Shown here piece after piece: positions 1-8,668 of a stretch of 64,000 bases of DNA; positions within the stretch are counted from its first letter, which is position 1; each line of letters begins with the position of its first letter. The DNA comes from CAYPNF01 sp964411985 (GTDB lineage Bacteria > Verrucomicrobiota > Verrucomicrobiia > Limisphaerales > J093): NCBI GenBank assembly GCA_964411985.1, contig CAYPNF010000011.1:62001-126000 (forward strand), in the 5' to 3' direction. The notes beneath the pieces were generated by a model. The model was not told the DNA's origin. It did not search any database and saw only the letters and a list, made by a program, of their open reading frames with translations. The position numbers were made by a program, and so were the translations under genes.

Positions 1-15
1 AGGTATGATGCGGGC

Positions 16-888
16 GTGGAACTGCGTCACCTGCGCTATTTTGTGAGTGTAGCCGAACAACGGAGCTTCACCCAGGCTGCCGCGCAGCTCCGGGTGGCGC
101 AACCGGCTCTGAGCCGCCAATTGCGCCAACTTGAGGAGGAAGTGGGGGTGCTCCTGTTTCATCGGTCCCCCAAAGGAGTGAAACTGACGGGGGCGGGGGA
201 GGCGTTCCTGGTAGAGGCCCGCCAGTTGCTCCAACGAGCCGCCGATGCGGTGCAGATTGCCAAAGATCAGGGTGCCGCGGAGCGGGGACAGCTTCGAGTG
301 GGCTACGTGTGGGGGCTCTTTCATACGCAGGCTCCGGCGTTGATCTCCCGTTTTCGCAAGGCTCATCCCGAGGTCGCGGTCCACCTCCTCGATCTTACCT
401 CGACCCAACAGGCCGCCCAACTCGCGGACGGAAAACTCGACCTGGGGTTCATCGGCTTTGCCCAGGAAGCCGACCAAGCGGGGTTAGAGAAGCGGAAGAT
501 CGGATCCTGTTCCCTGGTGGCAGCGCTGCCCGCCGGACATCCTGCTGCGCGCCGACGCTCGGTGCCTTTGCGGGCTTTGGCGGAGGATTTCTTCCTGATG
601 CTCTCCGAACAGACCTATCCGGGCGTAGTGCAATGCGTTCTCGATGGATGCACCGCCGCTGGCTTCAAGCCCAGGGTGCTGCAGGTGGCAGACCGTGGCT
701 ATACCTTGCTCGGGCTCATCGCTTCCGGTTGTGGTGTGACGTTGCTCCCAGAATCGGTACGGGAGTTGCCCCATCCTGGCGTGGTTTTTCGCCCCCTACA
801 GGAGGGAATCACGGCTGATCTCTGCCTGGCTTGGCGTAGGGCAGGGCAGAATCCCTGGATCCAACGGTTTCTTGATTTGCTTCCATGA
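16..888 (+). CDS. LysR family transcriptional regulator
   Basis: A 290-residue protein of normal LysR length. The N-terminal winged helix-turn-helix is typical: it opens with MELRHLRYF, and the recognition region reads AAQLRVAQPALSRQLRQLEE (residues about 22-41). A periplasmic-binding-like effector domain fills residues about 90-290. The GTG at 16 is chosen because MELRHLRYFVSVAE is the canonical start of this family; the frame stays open to the window edge but no other start is visible. The gene overlaps the next one, a TSUP permease, by 4 bases, so the two are probably cotranscribed and the regulator may control that exporter. The effector is unknown. Confidence 0.93.
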   Translation: MELRHLRYFVSVAEQRSFTQAAAQLRVAQPALSRQLRQLEEEVGVLLFHRSPKGVKLTGAGEAFLVEARQLLQRAADAVQIAKDQGAAERGQLRVGYVWGLFHTQAPALISRFRKAHPEVAVHLLDLTSTQQAAQLADGKLDLGFIGFAQEADQAGLEKRKIGSCSLVAALPAGHPAARRRSVPLRALAEDFFLMLSEQTYPGVVQCVLDGCTAAGFKPRVLQVADRGYTLLGLIASGCGVTLLPESVRELPHPGVVFRPLQEGITADLCLAWRRAGQNPWIQRFLDLLP

Positions 889-1655
889 GTCACGCGCTGC
901 TTTGCTTCTTCAGCTTTCTCGCCGGATTCATCGATTCGGTTGCGGGCGGGGGTGGGCTTATCCAACTGCCCGCATTGCTGGTCATCTTGCCACCCGGTTT
1001 GGCGGGCAATGTCCCGGCCGTACTGGGAACCAACAAGTTTTCCTCGATCTGGGGTACAGGATTCGCCTTGTACCGCTACGCTCGCCGACTTTCCCTCGAG
1101 TGGTCGTCGCTCTGGCCATCCGCCTTGGTGGCCTTCCTGGCGGCCTACGCCGGAGCCTGGACGGTCAGCCGCGTCAGCAGCGCGTTCCTAAAGCCGTTCA
1201 TGCTCATCATGATGGTCGTGGTGCTGTTGTACACCATTTGGAACAAGAACGCAGGAAAGGTGCATGAGCCTCGTTTTAGCGCAGCTGGGCGAAAGCTGTG
1301 GTTGGCCCTGGTCTGTGCAGTGATCGGTTTCTACGATGGCTTCTTTGGACCAGGCACCGGAAGTTTTCTGATCTTTGCCTTGATCGGCATCTTCGGCTTC
1401 GATTTTCTACGTGCATCCGGTTCCGCCAAGCTGATCAATTTCTCCACCAACGTGGCTGCGATTCTGTTTTTCGCCGGTACCCGGAAAATCTACTATTCCT
1501 ACGCGATTCCCATGGCCGCCTCCAACGTGGCGGGCTCCTGGTGCGGAACGCATTTCGCCATCACCAAGGGCAACACCTGGATCCGCAGGCTCTTCCTGGG
1601 CGTAGTGACGGCCATGATCGTCCGTTACGGTTACGAGGTGCTGGTAAAGCACTGA
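885..1655 (+). CDS. TSUP (TauE/SafE) family membrane permease
   Basis: A 256-residue multi-pass inner-membrane protein of the sulfite exporter TauE/SafE (TSUP) family. The first helix carries FIDSVAGGGGLIQLP, followed by VLGTNKFSS, both family hallmarks. The second half repeats the pattern with GFYDGFFGPGTGSFLIF, as expected for the internally duplicated fold. TSUP proteins move small organic or sulfur anions such as sulfite, sulfoacetate or other carboxylates; the substrate cannot be read from sequence. The ATG overlaps the stop of the upstream LysR gene, which suggests translational coupling and a regulator-target pair. Confidence 0.9.
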   Translation: MSHALLCFFSFLAGFIDSVAGGGGLIQLPALLVILPPGLAGNVPAVLGTNKFSSIWGTGFALYRYARRLSLEWSSLWPSALVAFLAAYAGAWTVSRVSSAFLKPFMLIMMVVVLLYTIWNKNAGKVHEPRFSAAGRKLWLALVCAVIGFYDGFFGPGTGSFLIFALIGIFGFDFLRASGSAKLINFSTNVAAILFFAGTRKIYYSYAIPMAASNVAGSWCGTHFAITKGNTWIRRLFLGVVTAMIVRYGYEVLVKH

Positions 1656-1710
1656 GTGGGTCCTGGAAGCAGATGGAAGCAGAGGGAAGGGGGAGAGATG
1701 AAGGTCTTTG

Positions 1711-1740
1711 CTTCCTGTCCGCTTCGGTTTTCATGGTGGA
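1711..1740 (+). repeat. dispersed intergenic repeat, copy A
   Basis: A 30-base stretch beginning cttcctgtccgcttcgg. It matches 28 of 30 bases at 62733-62762, more than 60 kb away and also intergenic. Just upstream (1665-1679) lies ggaagcagatggaag, which recurs exactly at 5768-5782 before the EIIA/Hyf-like operon. The element lies between the TSUP gene and the radical SAM gene and creates a false upstream extension of the latter. Its function is unknown. Confidence 0.6.
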
Positions 1741-1836
1741 GCATCTCAACCCCTCCCCTTCGTTTCCTTTGTAAAGAATCCAAGTTTCAATTCTGGCTGG
1801 CTTGCTTGGTTGGGCAAAGCGGGGCACACTCCCGGT

Positions 1837-2898
1837 GTGTCAGGAAGCGTACCAACCTTTCGCGGCCGTGGGGCTGCCGGGAACCCGCCCAACCGCTTCG
1901 AGCGGCTTGTGTACGAGCGGGACGCTGACTGGGACCCGGAGCAGGATCCTGCGCCCACCACCCACTTCTACCGGGATGATTCGCGTTCGATCATCAGCCG
2001 TAACGAAAGCCCCGACATCGGCTTCGACACCAGCATCAACCCCTATCGTGGATGCGAACACGGCTGTGCGTACTGCTACGCCCGGCCCACTCACGAATTC
2101 CTGGGATTCTCTGCCGGGCTGGATTTCGAGACGAGGATCCTGGTGAAGCAAGATGCCGCGACACTCCTGAGAAAGGAACTCGCGTCCCCAAAGTGGAAAC
2201 CGCAGACCCTGGCCCTCTGCGGCGTGACCGATCCCTATCAACCGGCGGAGCGCAAGTTCCGACTCACTCGTGGTTGCCTGGAAGTCCTGGCGGAGTTTCG
2301 CAATCCGGTGAGCATCGTTACCAAGAACCACCTGGTCACACGCGATCTTGATCTGCTGAAGGAGTTGGCTGCCTTTCAGGCGGTGGCGGTGCACATCTCC
2401 ATCACCTCGCTGGATTCCGAGTTTGCGCGGAAGCTCGAACCGCGCACCTCTTCCCCAAGTCAACGACTGGCAGCGGTGGAAACGCTTTCCAACGCGGGTA
2501 TCCCGGTTGGAGTGCTGGTCGCACCGATCATCCCCGGGCTGAATGAACCGGAGCTACCCAGCATTATCAAAGCCGCTGCCGATGCCGGAGCCCGCTGGGC
2601 CGGAAAAGAGGTACTTCGTCTGCCACTGGCAGTCGCCCCACTCTTTGAAGCCTGGCTGGAACGTCATGAGCCTGCCAGGAAGGAGAAAGTCCTCAGTCGG
2701 ATCCGGGCCATCCGGGATGGAAAGCTCAACGACGCCCGTTTTGGGAGCCGGATGCGCGGGGAAGGAATCTTTGCCGACCAGATCTCCCAAATGTTCCATG
2801 TGGCCTGTCGTCGAGCTGGATTGAGCGAGGATTGGCCAGTGGTTTCGGCCAGCTCGTTTCGTCGCCCGGAGGGTCCTCAAATGAACTTCGTCCTTTGA
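1837..2898 (+). CDS. PA0069 family radical SAM protein
   Basis: A radical SAM enzyme of about 353 residues of the SplB-like PA0069 family. The [4Fe-4S]-binding motif is visible as CEHGCAYCYA (C-x3-C-x2-C). The family-typical N-terminus RGRGAAGNPPNRFE precedes it, followed by DPYQPAERK and TKNHLVTRDLDLL. The reading frame is open back to a TTG at 1708, but that stretch runs through a dispersed repeat, so the GTG at 1837, just before the conserved RGRGA segment, is preferred. The gene stands alone, with the sigma/redoxin fusion convergent 32 bases downstream. The reaction of the family is not established; chemistry beyond SAM cleavage is inference. Confidence 0.9.
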   Translation: MSGSVPTFRGRGAAGNPPNRFERLVYERDADWDPEQDPAPTTHFYRDDSRSIISRNESPDIGFDTSINPYRGCEHGCAYCYARPTHEFLGFSAGLDFETRILVKQDAATLLRKELASPKWKPQTLALCGVTDPYQPAERKFRLTRGCLEVLAEFRNPVSIVTKNHLVTRDLDLLKELAAFQAVAVHISITSLDSEFARKLEPRTSSPSQRLAAVETLSNAGIPVGVLVAPIIPGLNEPELPSIIKAAADAGARWAGKEVLRLPLAVAPLFEAWLERHEPARKEKVLSRIRAIRDGKLNDARFGSRMRGEGIFADQISQMFHVACRRAGLSEDWPVVSASSFRRPEGPQMNFVL

Positions 2899-2930
2899 GT
2901 CAGTTGCTGAGGATGGTGGTGCCCCCGCTT

Positions 2931-5582
2931 CTATTCCAGGAGCAACTTGTCTACGGCGGCCGCGATTTCACTGCGATGATGGAGGCCGCGGTAACGGATG
3001 ATACCCTGGCGGTCCAAAACGAAAACCGTGGGCCAGCTCTTGACGTTATAGCTTTTAGAAATCGGACCTCCCCGGGTGTCTTGGAACGAGGGCCAGTTCA
3101 TCTGGTTAGTTTCGGCTGCGTTTTTTGCATCCTCAGGCCGGTCGCAGGAAGGGATACCCAGCAAAACGAAAGGCTTCCCGTCCATTTGCTCGACCAGCCT
3201 GCGAGATTCGCGCGCCTCGTGCTCGGAGGGGGAGAAGGCGCTCCAGAACAGGAGTGTCACTACCTTGCCGCGATAATGGCTCAACTTCATGGGCCTGCCG
3301 TACAGGTCGCAACCGTCGATTTCCGGTGCTGCCTTGCCGATAGTGAGCCGGCGCAGTTCTGAGAGTTCAGGGCGGGCAAGTTCAGCAAGAGGGTAGCCCC
3401 GTTGTTTGACCTGTCCGAATTCGGCAATCACTCGCTCATAGAGCCGTACCGATTCGGCAGCGGCCTGCTGGTTCTTGCCATACTCGGCCGCATCCTTTCG
3501 CAGCGTCGCCAGAGCCAGGCAGGCGTTGCCGCGCACCTCCTGGGCAGGGTTCTGGTCCACCATGGCCTGCAGCAGATTGCTCGAGCATTGGTGGCGCATT
3601 CGCTCCAACTCCTGGGTGAGTTTCACCAAGTCGGGGCGTTGGATATGGATCTGGAGGATCACTCCTGCGGCTTTCTCGACATCCGCGCCGTCAGGGGAGT
3701 TGAGCAGGATCCACTGGGCCGCCTCGAAGGCTGCGGGATCGGTGGGCTCATGGTCGAGCAGTGCGAGCAACTCCGCCCGGTTGGGGGGCGTTTCCTGCGT
3801 CTTGTCTTTGCTCGGGAGATCGTCGGAAAGCCCGGTTCCGGTCCAATACCCGATGCTCCGGCTGATCCGGTTATCGTTGACGGTTGTTCCCACTCTCATA
3901 TGGAGGCCGCTGAGGGTCCAACAGGCCGGGTCGATGGGCACATCATACTGGGTGCTGAGGCGGATAACCCGGGTCTCGTAACGAGGGATTCCATTGCGGT
4001 AATCGATGTTTCTGACCTCGGTCGGAAGGGGATCCTTGAGGTCGGTATCAGAATAGCGGGACAGCGCGACGTTGCCGTTGACCTGAAGCTTGAGAACGCG
4101 AGTTGGGTGGAGGGAATCGATCCAGATATCGAAGGTGGCGTCGTACTTGGACTGGACCTGGACATGCCACGTGGGTTTGCCTTCGATGGAGTCCTCCCCA
4201 ACCAAGGTCATGGCCTTGGCTTCCTTATACGCCAGGCAGTTCTCGACCGTGTTTTCGACATACAGGCTCGTGCTAATCCCGAGGCAACGCGGGTCGAAGA
4301 TGAAACCGCCTGAGCGGCCCGGCTTGTCGATGGACGTGCTGGGGTGAGAACTGTCCGTTTCCCAATAGTCGGTCAAGGAATCCCCGTCGTAGAACCCGAC
4401 GTGGCGGGAGGGAAAGGCCTGAAGGAGGCCTTCGCGGACAGCCTGGTCGCGGGACATCTGGTCGGCGCGTTTCACGATCGCCTCAGCCTCGGGTCCTCCG
4501 AGGATGGGGGTGACGTAACGATACTCCTGGCCGACGGATTCTGCCCAGCAGCGTCCCTCTTCGAACTGGAGTTTGAGTTGGAGTCGATTGGTGGCCTCAG
4601 GGCGGGTAACGTTGCCTTGGGTCAAGATCTCGAAACTGATGATCCCGGAAGTAATGCCTTGGCGGGCACGGACTACGCCTTGGACCAGCTTCACCGGGTC
4701 GGGGTTTCCCGGTTCGCCCAGGCTGTTGGTTTCTGAGTTTGCAGCCAGCAGGGCCGTGTTCCTCAGCGCGTTCTCCTGCTCCAACCCGGCCGGTCCCGCC
4801 GACCCCTCGCCTGGACTGCGGCTGCGCTTCGTTGCATCCAGGAAGAGGAGGGTGGTGACAACGACCAGAAGCGCTATCCCCAACCCCGATAGGAGTTTCA
4901 ACCTGGACGCTTCATGGACGAATCCGACCAGACCACCTACCAGCCCCGTGGGTGCCGAGATCCGGATGGTCGCCAAAATGGCGGCCAAGCCTGTTGGCGC
5001 GGCTTCGACCGACCGCTCGAATAGGAGTGTCCCGAGCAACGCCGTGCTGCAAGTCGCCCCCGAGCCGCTGAGTTGTGTGCGCAATCGTTCGAGCGCCCGG
5101 CTCACGCGCATCTTGGCCGCATCCTCCGTAACCCCAAACTCCCGGCCCAACTCGGCCATCGTTTTCTGTTCGAAAAACCGAAGCAGGATCACCTGGCGGT
5201 CGGTTTCGTTGAGCCCATCCAGCGCTTCATCCAGAACTGGCGTCATCTCCTTCCAGGCGACTTCCTCGGTGCGATCAGTTTGCATAGCCACGACGTCGTG
5301 TTCACGAGCGCGCCGACGAGTCTCGGAGCGCCACAGATCAATGGAGACATGAACGGTAGTGCGATGCAGCCAAGCAAGCAGTTGGGCTTCCGAGTTCAAC
5401 AGGGGAGGTGTCTTGGCCAAGCGGATGAAGACGATTTGGGTCACCTCCTGCGCCAGCAACTCATCGGAGGTCCGCCGCTTGGCGATCGAAAACACCAGGT
5501 TCGTGTATCGGCGGACCAACCCGCTGAAGGCCGCTTCAGCCCGCGTAGCTCTGAACTCCACCAGTAAGTCAGTTCCGTTCAT
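2931..5582 (-). CDS. ECF-type sigma-70 factor fused to a C-terminal redoxin-like domain through a membrane segment
   Basis: An 883-residue fusion. Residues about 1-175 are a complete ECF sigma factor: region 2 around FSGLVRRYTNLVFSIA, region 4 around LNETDRQVILLRFFEQKTMA followed by a helix-turn-helix. One strong hydrophobic segment follows at about 229-250. The middle (about 300-600) is a large region resembling secreted lipoprotein-carrier-like domains of this phylum, followed by helical repeats (620-730). The last 147 residues are a TlpA/AhpC-like thioredoxin fold (IGKAAPEIDG, WPTVFVLDRQGII). The position of the usual WCxxC motif reads FWSAFSPSEH (779-788): both redox cysteines are absent. 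The sigma part should lie in the cytoplasm and the rest outside, so it is probably a membrane-tethered sensor-sigma factor. Sigma/redoxin fusions occur in related phyla; the ligand is unknown. Confidence 0.88.
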   Translation of the reverse strand: MNGTDLLVEFRATRAEAAFSGLVRRYTNLVFSIAKRRTSDELLAQEVTQIVFIRLAKTPPLLNSEAQLLAWLHRTTVHVSIDLWRSETRRRAREHDVVAMQTDRTEEVAWKEMTPVLDEALDGLNETDRQVILLRFFEQKTMAELGREFGVTEDAAKMRVSRALERLRTQLSGSGATCSTALLGTLLFERSVEAAPTGLAAILATIRISAPTGLVGGLVGFVHEASRLKLLSGLGIALLVVVTTLLFLDATKRSRSPGEGSAGPAGLEQENALRNTALLAANSETNSLGEPGNPDPVKLVQGVVRARQGITSGIISFEILTQGNVTRPEATNRLQLKLQFEEGRCWAESVGQEYRYVTPILGGPEAEAIVKRADQMSRDQAVREGLLQAFPSRHVGFYDGDSLTDYWETDSSHPSTSIDKPGRSGGFIFDPRCLGISTSLYVENTVENCLAYKEAKAMTLVGEDSIEGKPTWHVQVQSKYDATFDIWIDSLHPTRVLKLQVNGNVALSRYSDTDLKDPLPTEVRNIDYRNGIPRYETRVIRLSTQYDVPIDPACWTLSGLHMRVGTTVNDNRISRSIGYWTGTGLSDDLPSKDKTQETPPNRAELLALLDHEPTDPAAFEAAQWILLNSPDGADVEKAAGVILQIHIQRPDLVKLTQELERMRHQCSSNLLQAMVDQNPAQEVRGNACLALATLRKDAAEYGKNQQAAAESVRLYERVIAEFGQVKQRGYPLAELARPELSELRRLTIGKAAPEIDGCDLYGRPMKLSHYRGKVVTLLFWSAFSPSEHEARESRRLVEQMDGKPFVLLGIPSCDRPEDAKNAAETNQMNWPSFQDTRGGPISKSYNVKSWPTVFVLDRQGIIRYRGLHHRSEIAAAVDKLLLE

Positions 5583-5909
5583 TCCATCGATAGAATCGCC
5601 ACCGACCCCGAAAAGGTAACCAGGGATCGTGATTTAGGTCGAGCCCCCTCACGACAGGTCGGAACGGCTGAATTGACGATGGTCCGGGGGGGTGCGCTCG
5701 CCCATTGATGGAGCCTGTCATTGAATATTCTATCCGTATTATATTTGATACAAGGCTCTTACATTCAGGAAGCAGATGGAAGAGAGGAGCTTCTCAACCC
5801 GCGGATCGGCTCCATCAAGGCCCAGAATCGATTTGACAGAACGCGCGGCTTCAGGAAGAAATGTCCAAAGATGTCTATTGGTGAGTATGAATAGGCAATA
5901 ACTGGTACA
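5583..5909 (+). other. intergenic region upstream of the EIIA/Hyf-like operon
   Basis: About 327 bases between the divergent sigma/redoxin gene and the operon starting at 5910. It contains the exact 15-base word ggaagcagatggaag (5768-5782) shared with 1665-1679, an AT-rich patch (5721-5750) unlike the surrounding GC-rich DNA, and a TTGACA box at 5833-5838 without a convincing -10 at the right distance. Both divergent promoters probably lie here, but I cannot place either. No ORF or RNA gene is supported. Confidence 0.4.
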
Positions 5910-6614
5910 ATGAAGCTAACTGTCAGAGATGTGTCCGAAATGTTGGATGTTTCGGAAAAGACGGTTTACCGCTGGTTGAATGAGCGGAAGCTTCCTGGGT
6001 ACCGTATGAGCGGTCAGTACCGCTTTAGCCGCGCCGAAGTCCTAGAATGGGCGACTGCCAATAAGCTCAACGTCCCCCTCGGGGCCTTGCAGGAGTCGGA
6101 GCATTCCGACCTACCCCTCCCGACTCTCCTCGATGCCATCCAGCTCGGCGGCATTTTCTATCGGATCGGAGGTTCGGATCGTGAATCCGCCCTCCGCAGT
6201 GCTGTGGAGGTGGTGCGGTTGCCCGACGAAGTGGACCGTGGGTTTCTGCTGCAGGTGTTGCTGGCGCGGGAGGAACTTGCCTCGACTGGAATTGGAGACG
6301 GCGTGGCGATCCCTCATTCGCGCTACCCCATTGTTCTTCACGTAAACAAGCCCTTGGTTTCCTTGTGTTTTCTGGAGAAACCGATCGATTTCGGTGCCCT
6401 GGACGGCGAGCCGGTCCATGCTTTGTTCACGATGATTAGCTCGAGCATGCGGGCGCACTTGCACCTGCTCTCTCGGCTGTCCTTCGCTTTGCGAGATGTG
6501 GAGTTCAAATCACTGGTCATGGCGCAGGCGGGTCGCGACGAGTTGATGCAGGCGATTCGGCGAATCAGTGAGGACCTTCCCCGGGCGCTAGAGAGGAAGC
6601 CTGCTCATGCCTAG
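5910..6614 (+). CDS. HTH-EIIA fusion (excisionase-type DNA-binding domain plus PTS EIIA/PtsN domain), first copy
   Basis: A 234-residue protein. Residues 1-55 are a MerR/excisionase-type helix-turn-helix (VRDVSEMLDVSEKTVYRWL, then YRFSRAEVLEWA). Residues about 70-230 are a PTS EIIA domain of the fructose/nitrogen (PtsN) class, with the phosphoryl-accepting histidine in GIGDGVAIPHSR (His136) and the second conserved segment MRAHLHLLSRLS. It is the first gene of a ten-gene operon for a Hyf/complex I-like membrane complex and sits 63 bases before a HyfB-like gene. The same gene pair repeats immediately downstream. By analogy with PtsN it may sense phosphorylation state and regulate the operon or the complex; this is inference. 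No sugar-specific EIIB or EIIC gene is near. Confidence 0.9.
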   Translation: MKLTVRDVSEMLDVSEKTVYRWLNERKLPGYRMSGQYRFSRAEVLEWATANKLNVPLGALQESEHSDLPLPTLLDAIQLGGIFYRIGGSDRESALRSAVEVVRLPDEVDRGFLLQVLLAREELASTGIGDGVAIPHSRYPIVLHVNKPLVSLCFLEKPIDFGALDGEPVHALFTMISSSMRAHLHLLSRLSFALRDVEFKSLVMAQAGRDELMQAIRRISEDLPRALERKPAHA

Positions 6615-6677
6615 GGTATTGCCAAGTATCTTGTTCGCGCTGGGGCTCTGGCTGGGTAAACCTATGGGGGCTGGTGT

Positions 6678-8624
6678 ATGACCATAGGCCTGCTTTTGGC
6701 GGTGGCTGCGGCCCTTCTGCTTCTCGGTCTCGCCAGTGCGTTTCGTTCGCCGCGCTGGTGGCTAGCTGGATTGTTGGGGGGGGCGATGGTCGGAGTTGGC
6801 GTGGCCGGTTGGGTTCTGGCGAAGGGGGTTGTCTGGGATTGGCATAGCGGCTTTTTCCTGGGCGGTGAGGAGGTGCATTTGCGGTTGGATGGCCTGAGCG
6901 CGATGTTCTTGGGTTTGCTCGCCGTGGTCGGCGGGGCGGCTGGAGCCTACTCCCACGAGTACTGGACCGATGCCGCGCATTCACGCTCCGCCCCTCGCGG
7001 TCGCGCCTGGTGGAGTGCGTTGCTGCTGTGCATGGCGCTCGTCCTCCTGAGTTCGAATAGCCTGCTCTTCCTCATCGGATGGGAGTTGTTCACCGTGTGC
7101 GCCTATTTCCTGATCACGCTTGATGCCCAGCGGCGTGAAGTGAGGATGGCCGGTTGGCTTTACCTGGCCGCTTCGCATACGGGTACCCTCGCCTTGTTTG
7201 CGTTCTTTTCCCTCGTGGCAAACCATACCGGCAGTTGGGACCTGGGTCCGATGCGCGACCACGCCGAGCTGGCGCCCTTTTTCTGGCTTGCCCTCTTCGG
7301 TTTTGGTGTGAAGGCAGGGCTCTTTCCCCTACACGTTTGGTTGCCTTCGGCTCACGCCAATGCCCCCAGCCATGTGTCGGCAATCCTCTCCGGGGTCGCA
7401 ATCAAGTTAGGCATTTACGGCCTGATTCGCTTTAGCGGATGGCTGCCGGTTCCGACTGAAGCCGGATGGTTGGTGGCCATCCTGGGGGTGGTGAGTGCAG
7501 TATTGGGGGTCGCCTTCGCGCTGGGTCAGCACGATCTCAAACGGTTGCTTGCTTACCACAGCGTGGAAAACATCGGCATTATCCTGATGGGGGTTGGCTT
7601 CGCCCTCGTGGCGACCGCTCACGGGCATCCGACCTGGGGAGCGCTGGCCCTGGCAGGCGGTCTTCTGCATGTGTGGAACCACGGGTTGTTCAAGGCGTTG
7701 TTGTTCCTTGGCGCTGGCTCGGTCTTACACGCTACGGGCACGCGGGAGATGAGCCGGTTGGGAGGCCTGTGGCGGGCGATGCCGTGGACCACGTCGCTTT
7801 TTGCCCTGGGGGCGGTGGCCATCTCTGGTTTGCCGCCGCTGAATGGTTTCGTGAGCGAGTGGTTGATCTACTTAGGGCTCTTCGAGGCGGCCAACCAGCC
7901 TGGGGCAGCGCTGTTGGCAGCCATCCCGGCAATTGTGCTGTTGGCGATCACAGGTGCTCTGGCGCTGGCGTGTTTCGTCAAGGTGTGCGGAGTGGTCTTC
8001 CTCGGCGCACCACGTTCACCGGATGCCGAGCGCGCGCACGAGTGCGGTCCTTGGATGCGCGGACCGATGTTGATCCTGGCGGCGGCTTGTGTGGCGATTG
8101 GCCTGGCCCCGTTTGTCTTTTGGCCCGCAGTGCACTCGGCGGTGGTGGCATGGCAGGGGACCTGGGAGGAAGTTCCCGCCCCGGAGTCTTTGGTGACGCT
8201 GAGCGTATTCAACATGGGTTTCGCCGCTTTGGCGGTGGTGAGCGCGGTTTGGTTGTGGCGTCGGGCGCATCGGTACGGGTGGTCCCGCGGGTTGACCTGG
8301 GATTGCGGGTATGCGACCCCCACCGCGCGCATTCAGTATACCGCCGGTTCCTTTGCTGGCATCATCAACGAGTGGTTTGCCTGGATCCTCCGCCCGGAGC
8401 GGCATGAAGAGAGCCCAACAGGCCCGTTTCCTGTGCACGCTCACTCGTCCCTCCACACTCCGGAGACGGTCCTCGAGCGAGTGATCGAACCTGTCGCTCA
8501 AGCGGTCCGGTGGGTATCGAGATCGATTCGAGTCCTCCAGGATGGGCAAACGCATTCGTATATCCTTTACCTGATCTTGGGTTTGGCTGCCGTGGCCGCC
8601 ATGGCGTTGGCGTGGGACTCGTGA
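6678..8624 (+). CDS. HyfB-like (NuoL/MrpA-type) proton-conducting membrane subunit, first copy
   Basis: A 648-residue polytopic protein of the hydrogenase-4 subunit B / NuoL antiporter-like family. Key residues of the ion channel are visible: Glu136 in FLIGWELFTVCAYFLI, Lys212 in FGFGVKAGLFPLHVWLPSAH, and Lys243 in GVAIKLGIYGLIRFSGW. The C-terminal extension TWDCGYATPTARIQYTAGSF is typical of HyfB rather than NuoL. It should translocate H+ or Na+ across the inner membrane as part of the complex encoded downstream. A close paralogue follows at 9373; the two share long identical stretches such as PLNGFVSEW and LLHVWNHG. Confidence 0.92.
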   Translation: MTIGLLLAVAAALLLLGLASAFRSPRWWLAGLLGGAMVGVGVAGWVLAKGVVWDWHSGFFLGGEEVHLRLDGLSAMFLGLLAVVGGAAGAYSHEYWTDAAHSRSAPRGRAWWSALLLCMALVLLSSNSLLFLIGWELFTVCAYFLITLDAQRREVRMAGWLYLAASHTGTLALFAFFSLVANHTGSWDLGPMRDHAELAPFFWLALFGFGVKAGLFPLHVWLPSAHANAPSHVSAILSGVAIKLGIYGLIRFSGWLPVPTEAGWLVAILGVVSAVLGVAFALGQHDLKRLLAYHSVENIGIILMGVGFALVATAHGHPTWGALALAGGLLHVWNHGLFKALLFLGAGSVLHATGTREMSRLGGLWRAMPWTTSLFALGAVAISGLPPLNGFVSEWLIYLGLFEAANQPGAALLAAIPAIVLLAITGALALACFVKVCGVVFLGAPRSPDAERAHECGPWMRGPMLILAAACVAIGLAPFVFWPAVHSAVVAWQGTWEEVPAPESLVTLSVFNMGFAALAVVSAVWLWRRAHRYGWSRGLTWDCGYATPTARIQYTAGSFAGIINEWFAWILRPERHEESPTGPFPVHAHSSLHTPETVLERVIEPVAQAVRWVSRSIRVLQDGQTHSYILYLILGLAAVAAMALAWDS

Positions 8625-8668
8625 AAGAACCTGGCCTGCTAGGCGAAACAAACAACCGCTGACAAGAC

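Noticed and set aside
1708..1836. Upstream extension of the radical SAM protein from a TTG
   Set aside because: The extension runs through a dispersed repeat and precedes the conserved RGRGAxxNPPNRFE start region.
3402..4313. A plus-strand reading frame of 303 codons opposite the sigma/redoxin fusion
   Set aside because: It is the antisense of the middle region; no start context or domain supports it.
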